A stretch of 64,000 nt of DNA from Ceratorhiza oryzae-sativae (Eukaryota; Basidiomycota; Agaricomycetes; Cantharellales; Ceratobasidiaceae), in assembly GCA_030998015.1 (NCBI GenBank), contig JARWMV010000251.1, forward strand, positions 776,457-840,456. The letters run 5' to 3'. Every line of letters starts with the position of its first letter. Within the stretch, counting starts at the first letter, position 1. Made by a program: the position numbers and the translations under genes. The notes under the pieces were generated by a model. It saw nothing but the letters and a program-made list of their open reading frames with translations. It made no database searches and was not told the DNA's origin. Below are positions 22,520 to 33,238 of the stretch, piece by piece.

Positions 22520-23454
22520 CTACTTGAACTCATTCGCACCAAGCACGATCTCCAGAAGCCCTTTCAAGCCCTTTTCCTCCAAGAACGCCCTGACTTCGCC
22601 CATGTCGCCCCTATTTGCTCTCGCGCCTCGAGTCGAGATCATTTCCGTCACTTCTTCCATTCCTTCGAACGCCCTCTTTACGCCTGACTCTCTGTGACGT
22701 TCGGTGATCTTTTTCTGGTGCGAGGGGATGTCTGCCCAGCTCTCCGTCTTGATTCGGGCGATGAAAGCATCGGGCCCGAGGGGTTCAGGGGATTCAACAC
22801 ACAATAACCCGGGTTTCCCAGCTAGGACGAAGCCCGTGATGCGGTGTGGTGGTGCCAAGTTGACAATGTCTTCACGTTTAGAGCGAGTCGAGAGCGAGGG
22901 GAGGTAGAACCATGCGCGCGTAACCATGTCATTTCGGGGGAGTGCTGGGCTTACGCAAGTGGTTGTTGAGGGAGATGGTCGAGGCCGAGGCTGTAGTTTG
23001 GATTTGATGGTATCTGATTGAAGGTGCTCGATGGTTTGCATGAGCCAGTCTCGACCGTCTTCGGCGCCCTGGACGTCTGGTTTGTGTGATCCGGTGTATG
23101 GGGGGAGTGAGGATAAAAGTTCATCGTATGCCGGACGAGAGAGCCAACTTGATATTTGATTGATAATTCTAGTAGTGGCGCTATGGTCGCCGAAGTAGGA
23201 GCCCGTGGTTGAAGGTGCAGAACTACAGTAAGAGTAAGTGGGCAAGATTCTGAGATGGCGAGGGAGACGACTATGTGTAGGTTCCTGAATGCATCTGGAG
23301 ATGCCGAGGCAGAAGAATCGAGAAAGTCTCGTAGGGCGACGATCGTCTCTGTAGTTTCATCGTCGATCTCGAGCTCGCCCTCGCCGTAGAACATGGATGA
23401 AAGGAGGTCAGCGATGGACAATTGGGCCTCGAGTGTTTGGTTATCCAAAGTCAT
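22520..23454 (-). CDS. RWD-domain protein (RWDD2-like, DUF1115 C-terminus)
   Basis: ATG at 23452-23454 starts MTLDNQTLEAQLSIADLL, a typical RWD opening with a predicted helix and an acidic stretch after it. The first half ends in a beta-rich SCPLTLTVVLHLQP near 23225. The second half, from WLSRPAYDELLSSLP near 23150, is in another frame. It ends with a DUF1115-like region: WFYLPSLSTRSKREDIV near 22900, GFVLAGKPGLLCVE near 22830, and WADIPSHQKK near 22740. The switch between 23150 and 23250 is not explained by a good GT-AG pair and may be a 1-base frameshift. Family members are small cytosolic proteins of unknown biochemical role, with RWD acting as a protein-binding module. Confidence 0.7.
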
Positions 23455-24329
23455 ACGATGTTTTGAAATTGTGGATTGCGAGAAGATATATGCGTTTGGG
23501 ACGGTGTGGGCGACTGAAGTCAGCGTCAGGGAACCCAAGCAAGCGTGGTGGCGCCGAGCAAGATCATGGCACAAAACTCTGACTAGCCCTGACGTCAGGA
23601 TGGTGGATAAGGCTCGGCCATAATATGACCCAAGAAAGATTCGATGCATCTCCCTCTTCGTAAATCATTTCGGAACTGATGAATTTCATCTACAATCTGG
23701 CAGCACATTCAGACAATGATACAATGCCGATATTGGTGGCGGGTTTCGAAGGATCACGTGCTTCAGCCTGGTTTCTTCCGTGCCATCGTAACCACACCCA
23801 CCCTGGAAACTGTAGAAATCCTGCACGGCTGGGCTCTCTGAGCGAATATTGAGTGGATTCGAGAGCTAGATCCTTGGATGATTTTCTGAATTAAGCGACG
23901 CTTGGCCCGGAAGATATCTCCCAGTTGGAAACGGAGCACGTTGCTGTTTTTACTGCGTTGGTTCAAGTATCAGCGGAACAAAGCTTGATTGATGAAACCT
24001 GATCCGGTGTGATTTCGAGTTGGAGCTGCTAGGCGCGAACGACGTTTCTCAGATGAACACAAGTTGTGCAAGCACTCGCTCGTTCAACGTTGGTGTGTCT
24101 GGTGAAGCACCAAATGGAGAATGCATCGAACGTGCATGCACGTGTTCTCCGTAACTTCGTTTTCGGGAGTATTATATCGTAAGATCTGCCTGGTTCCATC
24201 AAAGGTATGGTGATGGTTCTCATAAAAATACTTCTATAGAGTTTTTGTCCTACCTATTCCGGTGTCTAGCCCAACATGGTTAAATATCAAAACAACAGCT
24301 CGGGATCAATTCGTACGGTGACTATTGCT
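23455..24329. other. Intergenic region, nothing recognised
   Basis: About 870 bp between the RWD gene start and the beginning of the palindrome. Short open frames at 23763-23966 and 24029-24223 show no family signal. Confidence 0.5.
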
Positions 24330-24629
24330 TCCCGTTGCCATGTTTGTCTCGCCAAGGCAGGCCATCCAGAGCTCATGTGAGTTCTTCGCCCGCCCCGCAT
24401 TGCCAATCGCCCACTCATCTGTTGCGCTTCTGGCGCGGATGTAGCATCCATCTGCCTTCCCGCCTTTGTATATTCCTCTCACAGCACGGTCTATACTCGT
24501 GATAGAGTGTGCCACACGCCGTGGTCGTGACTACCCGCACTGCCTGCCCCGATGCTTCGCGCCCAACGGCCGCCGCGGAGGAAACCCATGAGGACTAGAG
24601 GTGTCCGTTCGCACAATGCTGCCCACTGC

Positions 24630-24637
24630 TATATAAA
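24630..24637 (+). promoter_or_regulatory. TATA box of Egh16-like copy 1
   Basis: The octamer tatataaa lies 216 bp upstream of the ATG at 24853. The same octamer occurs at the mirrored place in copy 2. Confidence 0.6.
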
Positions 24638-24852
24638 CTTGCGCTCGCCCAACACTCTTTCCTCACTCTGGTAGTCCTCTCCTGTTCGACACGACATTTC
24701 TTCAGCTCCAGTGCAGGTTCACTCTTCGTCTTTTTGCTCTCTACTTTGCATTCGCATCCAAGGTCTGTCCTTCTTTCATCGTTCCGTTGCGATTGGACTG
24801 ACACGGCCTAGTGACCGGTTCACATCTACTCCAATCCTTCTATAGTTTCAAC

Positions 24853-26078
24853 ATGTTCTCCAAGTCTACCCTCGTCTCTGTCTTGTTCGCGCTCAGCGCA
24901 GTATCCTCGGTCAGCGCTCACGGCGTCCTGACCGCCGTCACCGGGTCCAACGGCGTCACCGCCCAGGGTTTCGGAGTTGTCGAATCGACTCCTCGCGACG
25001 GCACTCGCCGCAATCCGTTCCAGGTCAGTCCGGTCCGGTCCACATCCGTGTGGTGTTTGTCCACTGACTGGTTTCGCCGGAACAGACCGACAGTTCAATC
25101 ATCCGAGACAGGGAGATCGCCAGCGGCAAGGCTAGCGCCTGCGGTCGAACTCTGGCTGGCGGTGTCAACGACATCGCCGCTCAGATGGATGGTGGGTGCC
25201 ATAGTTACCCTGTCGTGTTCGTTTGCTGACCGTCGGTCATGGACTGGATGTTTGCAGCCGCCGCATCGGCCGGGATGCCCGCCGCCAACCCTGACGGCAC
25301 TGTCACAATGACGCTCCACCAGGTCAACGGCGACGGCGCTGGGTGAGTTGATCGTTCTATACAGAGCGTAGCCGCGGCAATCCTGACACGGACCTGGAAC
25401 GCATATAGCCCTTACACATGCGACGTGTCGACCGACGGTACCGGCCAGACCTTCGTGGCCATGAAGGTCGTGACCAACGTGCCGGGCACCAACTCGCGAT
25501 CGAACGCAAAGGCCACCGACTTCCCTCTGGTGGCTCAGATGCCTGCGTACGTCTTTGGTACTTTGGATGTCGATAGTATCTTGTAGCTAATGGTGTGATT
25601 GTTCGTTCGACAGCGGTGCGGCTTGCACAGGTGGACCAAACGGTGACGCCTGCCTGGTGCGATGCCGAAATGCGGCACGAGCTGGACCATTCGGAGGATG
25701 CGTTGCGGTGACCGGACCTGATGCGGCGACTGGCGGAAACGCAACGACTCCCGCCGCTGGTGCCGGTGCCGGTGCTGGTGCTGGTGCGGCCCCCGCCGCT
25801 GGTGCTGGTGCTGGTACTGGAGCCGGTGCTGGTGCCGCAGCCGGAGGTGCCAAGGTTAGTCTCCCCATTCTCTCTCCGATCCCTCGTACTTATCGGCGAT
25901 CCCCATCTAGGCCGGCAAAAAGGTCACCCGATCCAACGACGTCTCCCTCGAGGACGCCGATGCGGCCCTCGCCGAGGACCTCTACAAGCGCGCCTTGGAC
26001 GTCGTCAAGTCCTTCGAGAAGAGGCGCGTCCTCAAGACCAGGATCGTCGGCGCCGCCAAGGCTGGCAAGTGGATCTAA
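24853..26078 (+). CDS. Egh16-like secreted protein, copy 1 (gEgh16/GAS1-MAS3 family)
   Basis: Six exons join in frame: 24853-25023, 25086-25191, 25258-25342, 25409-25546, 25614-25854 and 25911-26078, giving 302 residues. A signal peptide covers about residues 1-22 (cut before HGVLTAV). The core has family blocks GVTAQGFGVVESTPRDGTRR, IIRDREIASG, TLHQVNGDGAGPYTCDV, GTNSRSNAKATDFPL and CLVRCRNAARAGPFGGC, whose cysteines probably pair. An Ala/Gly-rich linker with GAGAG repeats follows, then a charged tail (RSNDVSLEDADAALAEDLYKR). Relatives in Magnaporthe and Blumeria are induced in appressoria and linked to host penetration. Their biochemical activity is unknown. Copy 2 lies in mirror orientation about 3.4 kb away with an intact frame, so both may be expressed. 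Confidence 0.88.
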
Positions 26079-27703
26079 GCCACACGTGTTGGAGTATTGG
26101 TCGCTGTTTCTGGTTTTATATTTCCTCTATGTATGCGTTTGCAAAGGACAGCTGGAGCATTTAGATGTTGTTTATTTCACTGCTGTATATAGTCGTTAGC
26201 TAGTCAATGGAGAGACTGTCACGATTCGCGGTTGTGGGATCATTGAGCCCATTTCGTTCTAGTGTCGCCCGACGAGACTGGTGCTTGGCGACTCTTTTCA
26301 ACGGGAAGTAGGTCCTGGATTGGAGCTGAATGACGAAGGCCCGAGCTACTTGTCTAATGCCATCGGCACGAAGTTTATCCACCTGAATCAAAGAGACAGA
26401 CATTTCACCTTGACATAATAGTTGAGGTTCCCGTACCGGGTGGTGCACCTTACTTCTCGAGGGCTTGAGGGGGGCGACTGGTTGGCCTTGATTGGAAGCT
26501 CTAGGATTTGAATATCGCCAACGGTGGCCGTAAAGTGAGACACCGCTTTTGGCTGCTTGATGAGTTTATGTGAGAGGTTAGACGTCGCCTCTGCAATTGC
26601 CCCTTCAGCTCAGGTGAGGAGCTTGATCGCGTTCAAACGTAGTCCATCACCCGAGCAACTGAATCCGCCTCCCAGCCCAAAAGCAGGGATACTTATGATA
26701 TAATCATCAAATAACTTGCATTAAACAAGCATATAATGAGGTACAACACGGAAACGATTACATCGTGGGTTGAATAGCGGTTTCAGACATGAACTTAGAA
26801 TGGGGTGGCCCCGCTAATGCTAAGGCAGCCTATGAATAAAAAGCAATATGCATAATTAGCAAACAGGGGTCGTGTGGATGGCAGAAGAAAGAAAAAAAAG
26901 GGAAAGCAGGGAGCTCACGATGGACAGGATCGGTGTGATGAGACAGGGAGTAGGGGGCGTACATCGGTGTTGGGCGCGGAAAGGCAGCGCGGAGTGCAGC
27001 GGCTTCGAGCCACGCGACATCCGACGAAGCGTATAGGGGGCTACCTCGACACAGTCCCTGTGGGTGAGCACCCGATGTCCCTAGCTCGCGCGGACGCCGT
27101 AGCGCCAGGACCAGGTGCTCAACCCGGCGGACACACGTGTTTCTCGAGGGTTTGACTAAGCTAGCTGCTCGAGAGGGAGGATGTCTAGAGCGAGGGGAAA
27201 AGTCAGGCGCAGGAGATAGGGGCAAGTAGAAGATGAGCTCACCTCCCCGGCAGCCGCTGGATACTAGGGGATCCACGAGTATTGGAAGCCTTGGTAAGGC
27301 GCCGAGTTGCGCTGGGGCGATCGTCGCTGGTCTATGACATGGCCCGTTATCAAGGGCGGTCAGCTTCGAACTCGTGGCACAGGAGAGGGACATACGCATG
27401 CCGCGCGACTCGCAGTCGCCGATGGGAAAGCGGGTAGGAGGTGAAGGGTAAAGCCGCAGCCACTCGAAGTGAGAGGCAGGCGGTTGGTGGTGGTGGTTGA
27501 GGATGAGTCGCTAGGTGGGGGAGGGGAGATTTTATAGCTACCAAGGTCCATGAAGATCCAAGCAGATGAACACAACGGACTCACGTGAGTGCGGCCAAGT
27601 ACGATGAGCGGTCGAGGTCGCTGGCCGGAAGCAGGACCTCAGGCCAGGCCGGTCGGTCTGGACTTGGCCTCTATGCTTTTGCAACGTCTCAAGGCCACCC
27701 AGC
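26079..27703. other. Non-genic part of left palindrome arm
   Basis: The mirrored copy is 27903-29511. Minus-strand open frames (26830-27399 and 27350-27544) recur in both arms but look like chance frames in GC-rich sequence, and no domain is seen. A TATA-like attttata at 27529-27536 (minus strand) is followed by a CT-rich stretch like a fungal transcription start. A transcript leaving the centre is therefore possible. Confidence 0.4.
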
Positions 27704-27902
27704 AGTTTTAATAATCTCACAAAAGCCCCAGTTAGTTTTAAAGTGATAAGACGCATAGTTCGCATATAAATGCTTGGATTCGTATGTCGGGATTTGTGTA
27801 TCGGCGTTGACATATATGCGCTAGCGTATAGAAAACTATTAGGAAAGAGCATGCATATATGTAATTTTCATTTATTTGAACTATTGAAGGAGGCTTAATG
27901 CT
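27704..27902. other. Spacer at the centre of the palindrome
   Basis: About 200 bp of AT-rich unique sequence between the arms. No gene or repeat is visible. Its presence means the palindrome is not a perfect snap-back. Confidence 0.7.
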
Positions 27903-28069
27903 GATAAGTGGCCGTGAGACGTTGCAAAAGCATAGAGGCCAAGTCCAGACCGACCGGCCTGGCCTGAGGTCCTGCTTCCGGCCAGCGACCTCGACCGCTC
28001 ATCGTACTTGGCCGCACTCACGTGAGTCCGTTGTGTTCATCTGCTTGGATCTTCATGGACCTTGGTAGC

Positions 28070-28077
28070 TATAAAAT
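28070..28077 (+). promoter_or_regulatory. TATA-like box facing outward from the palindrome centre
   Basis: tataaaat followed by a CT-rich tract. The mirrored box lies at 27529-27536 on the other strand. Together they look like divergent core promoters whose transcripts would converge on the Egh16-like genes. No coding gene downstream could be supported. Confidence 0.35.
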
Positions 28078-29511
28078 CTCCCCTCCCCCACCTAGCGACT
28101 CATCCTCAACCACCACCACCAACCGCCTGCCTCTCACTTCGAGTGGCTGCGGCTTTACCCTTCACCTCCTACCCGCTTTCCCATCGGCGACTGCGAGTCG
28201 CGCGGCATGCGTATGTCCCTCTCCCGTGCCACGAGTTCGAAGCTGACCGCCCTTGATAACGGGCCATGTCATAGACCAGCGACGATCGCCCCAGCGCAAC
28301 TCGGCGCCTTACCAAGGCTTCCAATACTCGTGGATCCCCTAGTATCCAGCGGCTGCCGGGGAGGTGAGCTCATCTTCTACTTGCCCCTATCTCCTGCGCC
28401 TGACTTTTCCCCTCGCTCTAGACATCCTCCCTCTCGAGCAGCTAGCTTAGTCAAACCCTCGAGAAACACGTGTGTCCGCCGGGTTGAGCACCTGGTCCTG
28501 GCGCTACGGCGTCCGCGCGAGTTAGGGACATCGGGTGCTCACCCACAGGGACTGTGTCGAGGTAACCTTCCTATACGCTGCGTCGGATGTCGCGTGGCTC
28601 GAAGCCGCTGCACTCCCCGCCGCCTTTCCGCGCCCAGCGCGATGTAAGCCCCTACTCCCTGTCTCATTGTACCGGTCCTGTCCATGGTGAGCTCCTTGCT
28701 TCCCCTTTTTTCTTTCTTCTGCCACCCACGCGACCCCTGTTTGCTAATTATGCATATTGCTTTTTATTCATAGGCTGCCTTAGCATTAGCGGGACCACCC
28801 CATTCTAAGTTCATGCCTGAAACCGCTATTCAGCCCACGATGTAATCGTTTCCCAGTTGTACCTCATTATATGCTTGTTTAATGCAAGTTATTTGATGAT
28901 TATATCATAAGTATCCTGCTTTTGGGCTGGGAGGCGGATTCAGTTGCTCGGGTGATGGACTACGTTTGAATGCGATCAAGCTCGTCACCCGAGCTGAAGG
29001 GGCGATTGCAGAGGCGACGTCTAACCTCTCACATAAACTCATCAAGTGGCCAAAAGCAGTGTCCCGCTTTACGGCGACCGTTGGTGATATTCAGATCCTA
29101 GAGCTTCCAATCAAGGCCAACCGGTCGCCCCTCTCAAGCCCTTGAGAAGTAAGGTGCACCACCCGCTACGGGTACCCCAATTATTATGTCAAGGTAAAAT
29201 GTGTGTTTCTTTAGTTGAGGTGGATAAACTTCTCGTCGATGGGATTAGACAAGTAGCTCGGGTCTTCGTCATTCAGCTCAAATTCAGGGTGAAAAGAGTC
29301 GCCAGGCCCCAGCCTCGCCGGGCGACGCTGGAACGAAATGGGACCAATGATCCCACAACCGCGAATCGTGACAGTCTCTCCATTGACTAGCTAACGACTA
29401 TATACAGCAGTGAAATAAACAACATCTAAATGCCCCAGCTGTCCTTTGCAAACGCATACATAGAGGAAATATACAACCGGAAACAGTGACCAATACTCCA
29501 ACACGTGTGGC
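28078..29511. other. Non-genic part of right palindrome arm
   Basis: Mirror of 26079-27528. The plus-strand frame at 28207-28647 differs in its C-terminus from its mirror frame, which argues against coding constraint. Nothing else recognised. Confidence 0.4.
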
Positions 29512-30725
29512 TTAGATCCACTTGCCAGCCTTGGCGGCGCCAACGATCCTGGTCTTGAGGACGCGCCTCTTCTCGAAGGACTTGACGACGTCCAAGGCGC
29601 GCTTGTAGAGGTCCTCGGCGAGGGCCGCATCGGCGTCCTCGAGGGAGACGTCGTTGGATCGGGTGACCTTTTTGCCAGCCTAGATGGGGATCGCCGATAA
29701 GTACGAGGGATCGGAGAGAGAATGGGGAGACTAACCTTGGCACCTCCGGCTGCGGCACCAGCACCGGCTCCAGTACCAGCACCAGCACCAGCGGCGGGGG
29801 CCGCACCAGCACCAGCACCAGCGGCAGGAGTCGTTGCGTTTCCGCCAGTCGCCGCATCAGGTCCGGTCACCGCAACGCATCCTCCGAATGGTCCAGCTCG
29901 TGCCGCATTTCGGCATCGCACCAGGCAGGCGTCGCCGTTTGGTCCACCTGTGCAAGCCGCGCCACTGTCGAACCAACAACCACCCCGTCAGCCACAAGAA
30001 ACTATCGATATCTATAGCACCAAAGACGTACGCAGGCATCTGAGCCACCAGAGGGAAGTCGGTGGCCTTTGCGTTCGATCGCGAGTTGGTGCCTGGCACG
30101 TTGGTCACGACCTTCATGGCCACGAAGGTCTGGCCGGTACCGTCGGTCGACACGTCGCATGTGTAAGGGCTATATGCGTTCCAGGTCCGTGTCAGGATTG
30201 CCGCGGCTACGCTCGGTACAGAACGATCAACTCACCCAGCGCCGTCGCCGTTGACCTGGTGGAGCGTCATTGTGACAGTGCCGTCAGGGTTGGCGGCGGG
30301 CATTCCGGCCGATGCGGCGGCTGCAAACATCGAGTCCATGACCGACGGTCAGCAAACGAACACGACAGGGTAACTATGACACCCACCATCCATCTGAGCG
30401 GCGATGTCGTTGACACCGCCAGCCAGAGTTCGACCGCAGGCGCTAGCCTTGCCGCTGGCGATCTCCCTGTCTCGGATGATCGAACTGTCGGTCTGTTCCG
30501 GCGAAACCAGTCAGTGGACAAACACCACACGGATGTGAACCGGACCGGACTGACCTGGAACGGATTGCGGCGAGTGCCGTCGCGAGGAGTCGATTCGACA
30601 ACTCCGAAACCCTGGGCGGTGACGCCGTTGGACCCAGTGACGGCGGTCAGGACGCCGTGAGCGCTGACCGAGGATACTGCGCTGAGCGCGAACAAGACAG
30701 AGACGAGAGCAGACTTGGAGAACAT
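29512..30725 (-). CDS. Egh16-like secreted protein, copy 2
   Basis: ATG at 30723-30725 and TAA at 29512-29514. Same six-exon structure and family blocks as copy 1, with intact frame. Differences seen: S to A at residue 6 and a linker shorter by one GAGA unit (12 bp, near 29795). There are also substitutions within introns, notably around 29960-30010. Signal peptide, cysteine positions and C-terminal charged tail are kept, so a functional duplicate is likely. It faces copy 1 tail to tail across the palindrome centre. The TATA box is conserved, so expression could be similar. Confidence 0.87.
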
Positions 30726-30945
30726 GTTGAAACTATAGAAGGATTGGAGTAGATGTGAACCGGTCACTGGACTAGGCCGTGTCAGTCCAATCGCAACGGA
30801 ACGATGAAAGAAGGACAGACCTTGGATGCGAATGCAAAGTAGAGAGCAAAAAGACGAAGAGTGAACCTGCACTGGAGCTGAAGAAATGTCGTGCCGAACA
30901 GGAGAGGACTACCAGAGTGAGGAAAGAGTGTTGGGCGAGCGCAAG

Positions 30946-30953
30946 TTTATATA
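30946..30953 (-). promoter_or_regulatory. TATA box of Egh16-like copy 2
   Basis: Minus-strand tatataaa, 221 bp upstream of the copy 2 ATG, in the mirrored place of the copy 1 box. Confidence 0.6.
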
Positions 30954-31459
30954 GCAGTGGGCAGCATTGTGCGAACGGACACCTCTAGTCCTCATGGGTT
31001 TCCTCCGCGGCGGCCGTTGGGCGCGAAGCATCGGGGCAGGCAGTGCGGGTAGTCACGACCACGGCGTGTGGCACACTCTATCACGAGTATAGACCGTGCT
31101 GTGAGAGGAATATACAAAGGCGGGAAGGCAGATGGATGCTACATCCGCGCCGGAAGCGCAACAGATGAGTGGGCGATTGGCAATGCGGGGCGGGCGGAGA
31201 ACTCACATGATCCAGGATCGCGACTTCTTGGCGCGAACGGGATGGCAACGCGCGACTCGCTCGGGCACAGTAGTACGAAGCACAGGCTTAAGGATCCAGC
31301 ATCATGATCATAACGATAAATAACAAGTTTACTGATGCCGAATTTGACCTGAAGAAGTCTACGTCATCCATCTACAATTGGCCTTGGATGCACTGTATCA
31401 TACAAGTTTATCTTTATCTGTTACACACACAAGTACCAACACTGAAACGTCGCGGATCG

Positions 31460-32908
31460 CTACTCTTCCCATCGTACGTGATATTTCGCACCAGGAACGC
31501 CACAAATCCAAGGGCCTTCGGGAACCGAACCTGAAGATCTCACCACAAATCCATTTTCCGATGTGCCGATGAATACGTTGTCGATCTCCTGGACCTCGTC
31601 ACGAGACCCGATCGAACCTATCTCAGAATCTGAGATGGTGTTGAACACTATCGTTGGGGTTGGTTGATTGACCAATGGCAATGCAGGAGGGGACTGTGTC
31701 TTAGCAACAGCAACAAACTAAGGATCGGGATGATCAATGGGGAGCTGCGGGCGATGACAACCTACTTGCCTGTACTTTAGTTCCCACTGGAGGACCCTCT
31801 GTTGTATCCAGCAGCAACGTTCCTTTCGTGGGCCCGCCAGCAGTCACCTTGTACACACGTCGATATGGGAGCCTCCTTGTTCTTTTTCGGTAAACTGGTG
31901 AGGTTTCATCGTCAATAACCCCAAGGTATATATCGTCGTCTTTGTTAATTGGACCCAAGGAGTTCATAGCGCGCAACAGGGCCTCGACCGGATTTCCATT
32001 GTCAAGGGCCTCCACCATGTTGGTTTGTGCTCTACGATAGAATTTTAGCCGCGAACACACAAGTAGGTAGGAGCTATGGATACTGGGTCACCTCTAGTAT
32101 CGGAGAGAATGCTTGCAAATTTTCGAAAATGATATCATGTTGCTTCTTGTTTTGGTCAAATAAAGCCAGTCCCACTGCACCATCAGCAAAAATATCGGTA
32201 CGTTTGAACAGAGTGACCGGCCGACCCGTGATGAATGGAGTTGAACTTGCAATCAAGCCCAACTATGGATTCATCAGAGGCGATGGGCGAGTCTAGATGA
32301 ATGCGAGCACGTACTTGGCTCGCGGCGGGAAAATGATGAGACAACGATTGTACAAGCCCCTCAGGCGCAGTGTCGCTCAAGTACAGAAAGGAAGAAACAC
32401 TGGATTTATTACTGTTATCAAGCGCACCCGCTTGTAAATACATGCTACTCCCGATGCACAAAGTTACACACCCGATCCCCTGGAGTTGAGGCGGTAGCTC
32501 AAACGACCCACTCGCGCTCAACGCATCGTTCCAGTTGCTTGCCCCATTACTGAGCATACTTTTAAGCCGAGCCTCAGATGCCTGATCTTCTTTGGTTGGT
32601 CCTCGAGACATGCGGACACGGCCCACTTCGGCCCGTCGGACCCCAGGAATAGTTGACCGGAAAGGACGGCACATCGAACCCGGAAATGAGACGACAGAGA
32701 GTTGAACTCCGTTATTCGAGGACGTGGTCAGTGCACCGATTGATTTGGGGCGTGAAGTCATATAAGAAACCGCGGATTGGAGCTTGTCGGCTTGAGCTGA
32801 GATGGTGAAAAGGTTGACGTTGTTGCGAACAGTTGGTGATTTTGCAAGGTGCTGTAGCAAAGACCGAGTATTTGGGGCGATGTAAGTTTTCACAGTAGGC
32901 CATGTCAT
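31460..32908 (-). CDS. FIST-domain protein
   Basis: Start taken at 32906-32908 (MTWPTVKTYIAP). The body contains LIASSTPFITGRPVTLF and DGAVGLALFD near 32150-32260, the signature of the FIST sensor domain (F-box and intracellular signal transduction). The FIST_C part includes MNSLGPINKDDDIYLGV near 31940 and a C-terminal ENGFVVRSSGSVPEGPW. At least three introns join it. The last one, 31718-31769, begins GCAAGT and ends TAG, so it is a GC-AG intron, and the frame is kept across it. Eukaryotic relatives include FBXO22, but no F-box was seen here. The domain is thought to bind small ligands; ligand and partner are unknown. Divergent from the Dsc1-like gene. Confidence 0.65.
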
Positions 32909-33238
32909 TTGAATAATAGGAATCTATAGTTGCGTCAGTAAAGGTGAATGCAAGCTAGTGTCAATGGCGAAGATCAGACAAGATTAAAAAGGTAGCGTGA
33001 TATTTTCTACACGGCGATGGGCTCCATCACCAGTACGTTCAAGCCAAATGCCTCACAAACATCATATTGAACTCGCGAAGGGATTGAGAGCAACACTCAC
33101 CCAAAAGGATATGGAAGTTGAGAGGAAATTTTGGAGCTCGGGGGTTTATATAGCACCTGACAAGCGCCAAGGGTCCTCGCGTTACGGGTTCTTGCGGGTT
33201 ACCCCACACCCCGCCGTTGCCCCTAGCTCTCAACATCG
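32909..33238. promoter_or_regulatory. Divergent intergenic region between FIST and Dsc1-like genes
   Basis: 330 bp must hold both promoters. A tttatatag TATA-like element lies at about 33145, roughly 90 bp upstream of the plus-strand ATG. No other motif stands out. Confidence 0.4.

Larger units (their letters stand above)
24330..27703 (+). repeat. Left arm of giant palindrome
   Basis: This arm of about 3.4 kb is the reverse complement of 27903-31255, with scattered substitutions and small indels. Paired positions add up to about 55,606 near the centre (27661 pairs with 27945) and drift by about 28 by the outer genes. It carries one Egh16-like gene (plus strand) and about 1.6 kb of other sequence. 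Similarity fades near 24330 on the outside and near 27703 on the inside. Confidence 0.92.
27903..31255 (-). repeat. Right arm of giant palindrome
   Basis: Reverse-complement partner of 24330-27703. It carries Egh16-like copy 2 on the minus strand. Single-base differences and indels against the left arm, including a 12-bp indel in the Ala/Gly linker, show that the two arms have diverged. Confidence 0.92.

Noticed and set aside
28207..28647. 146-residue frame repeated in both palindrome arms
   Set aside because: Its C-terminus differs between arms through indels and it has low-complexity composition, so coding constraint is not supported.
24330..31255. Palindrome as a missed-adapter sequencing artefact
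   Set aside because: Arms differ by substitutions, a 12-bp indel and intron changes, and there is a 200-bp unique spacer. Haplotype mis-joining remains possible and is noted in the finding.
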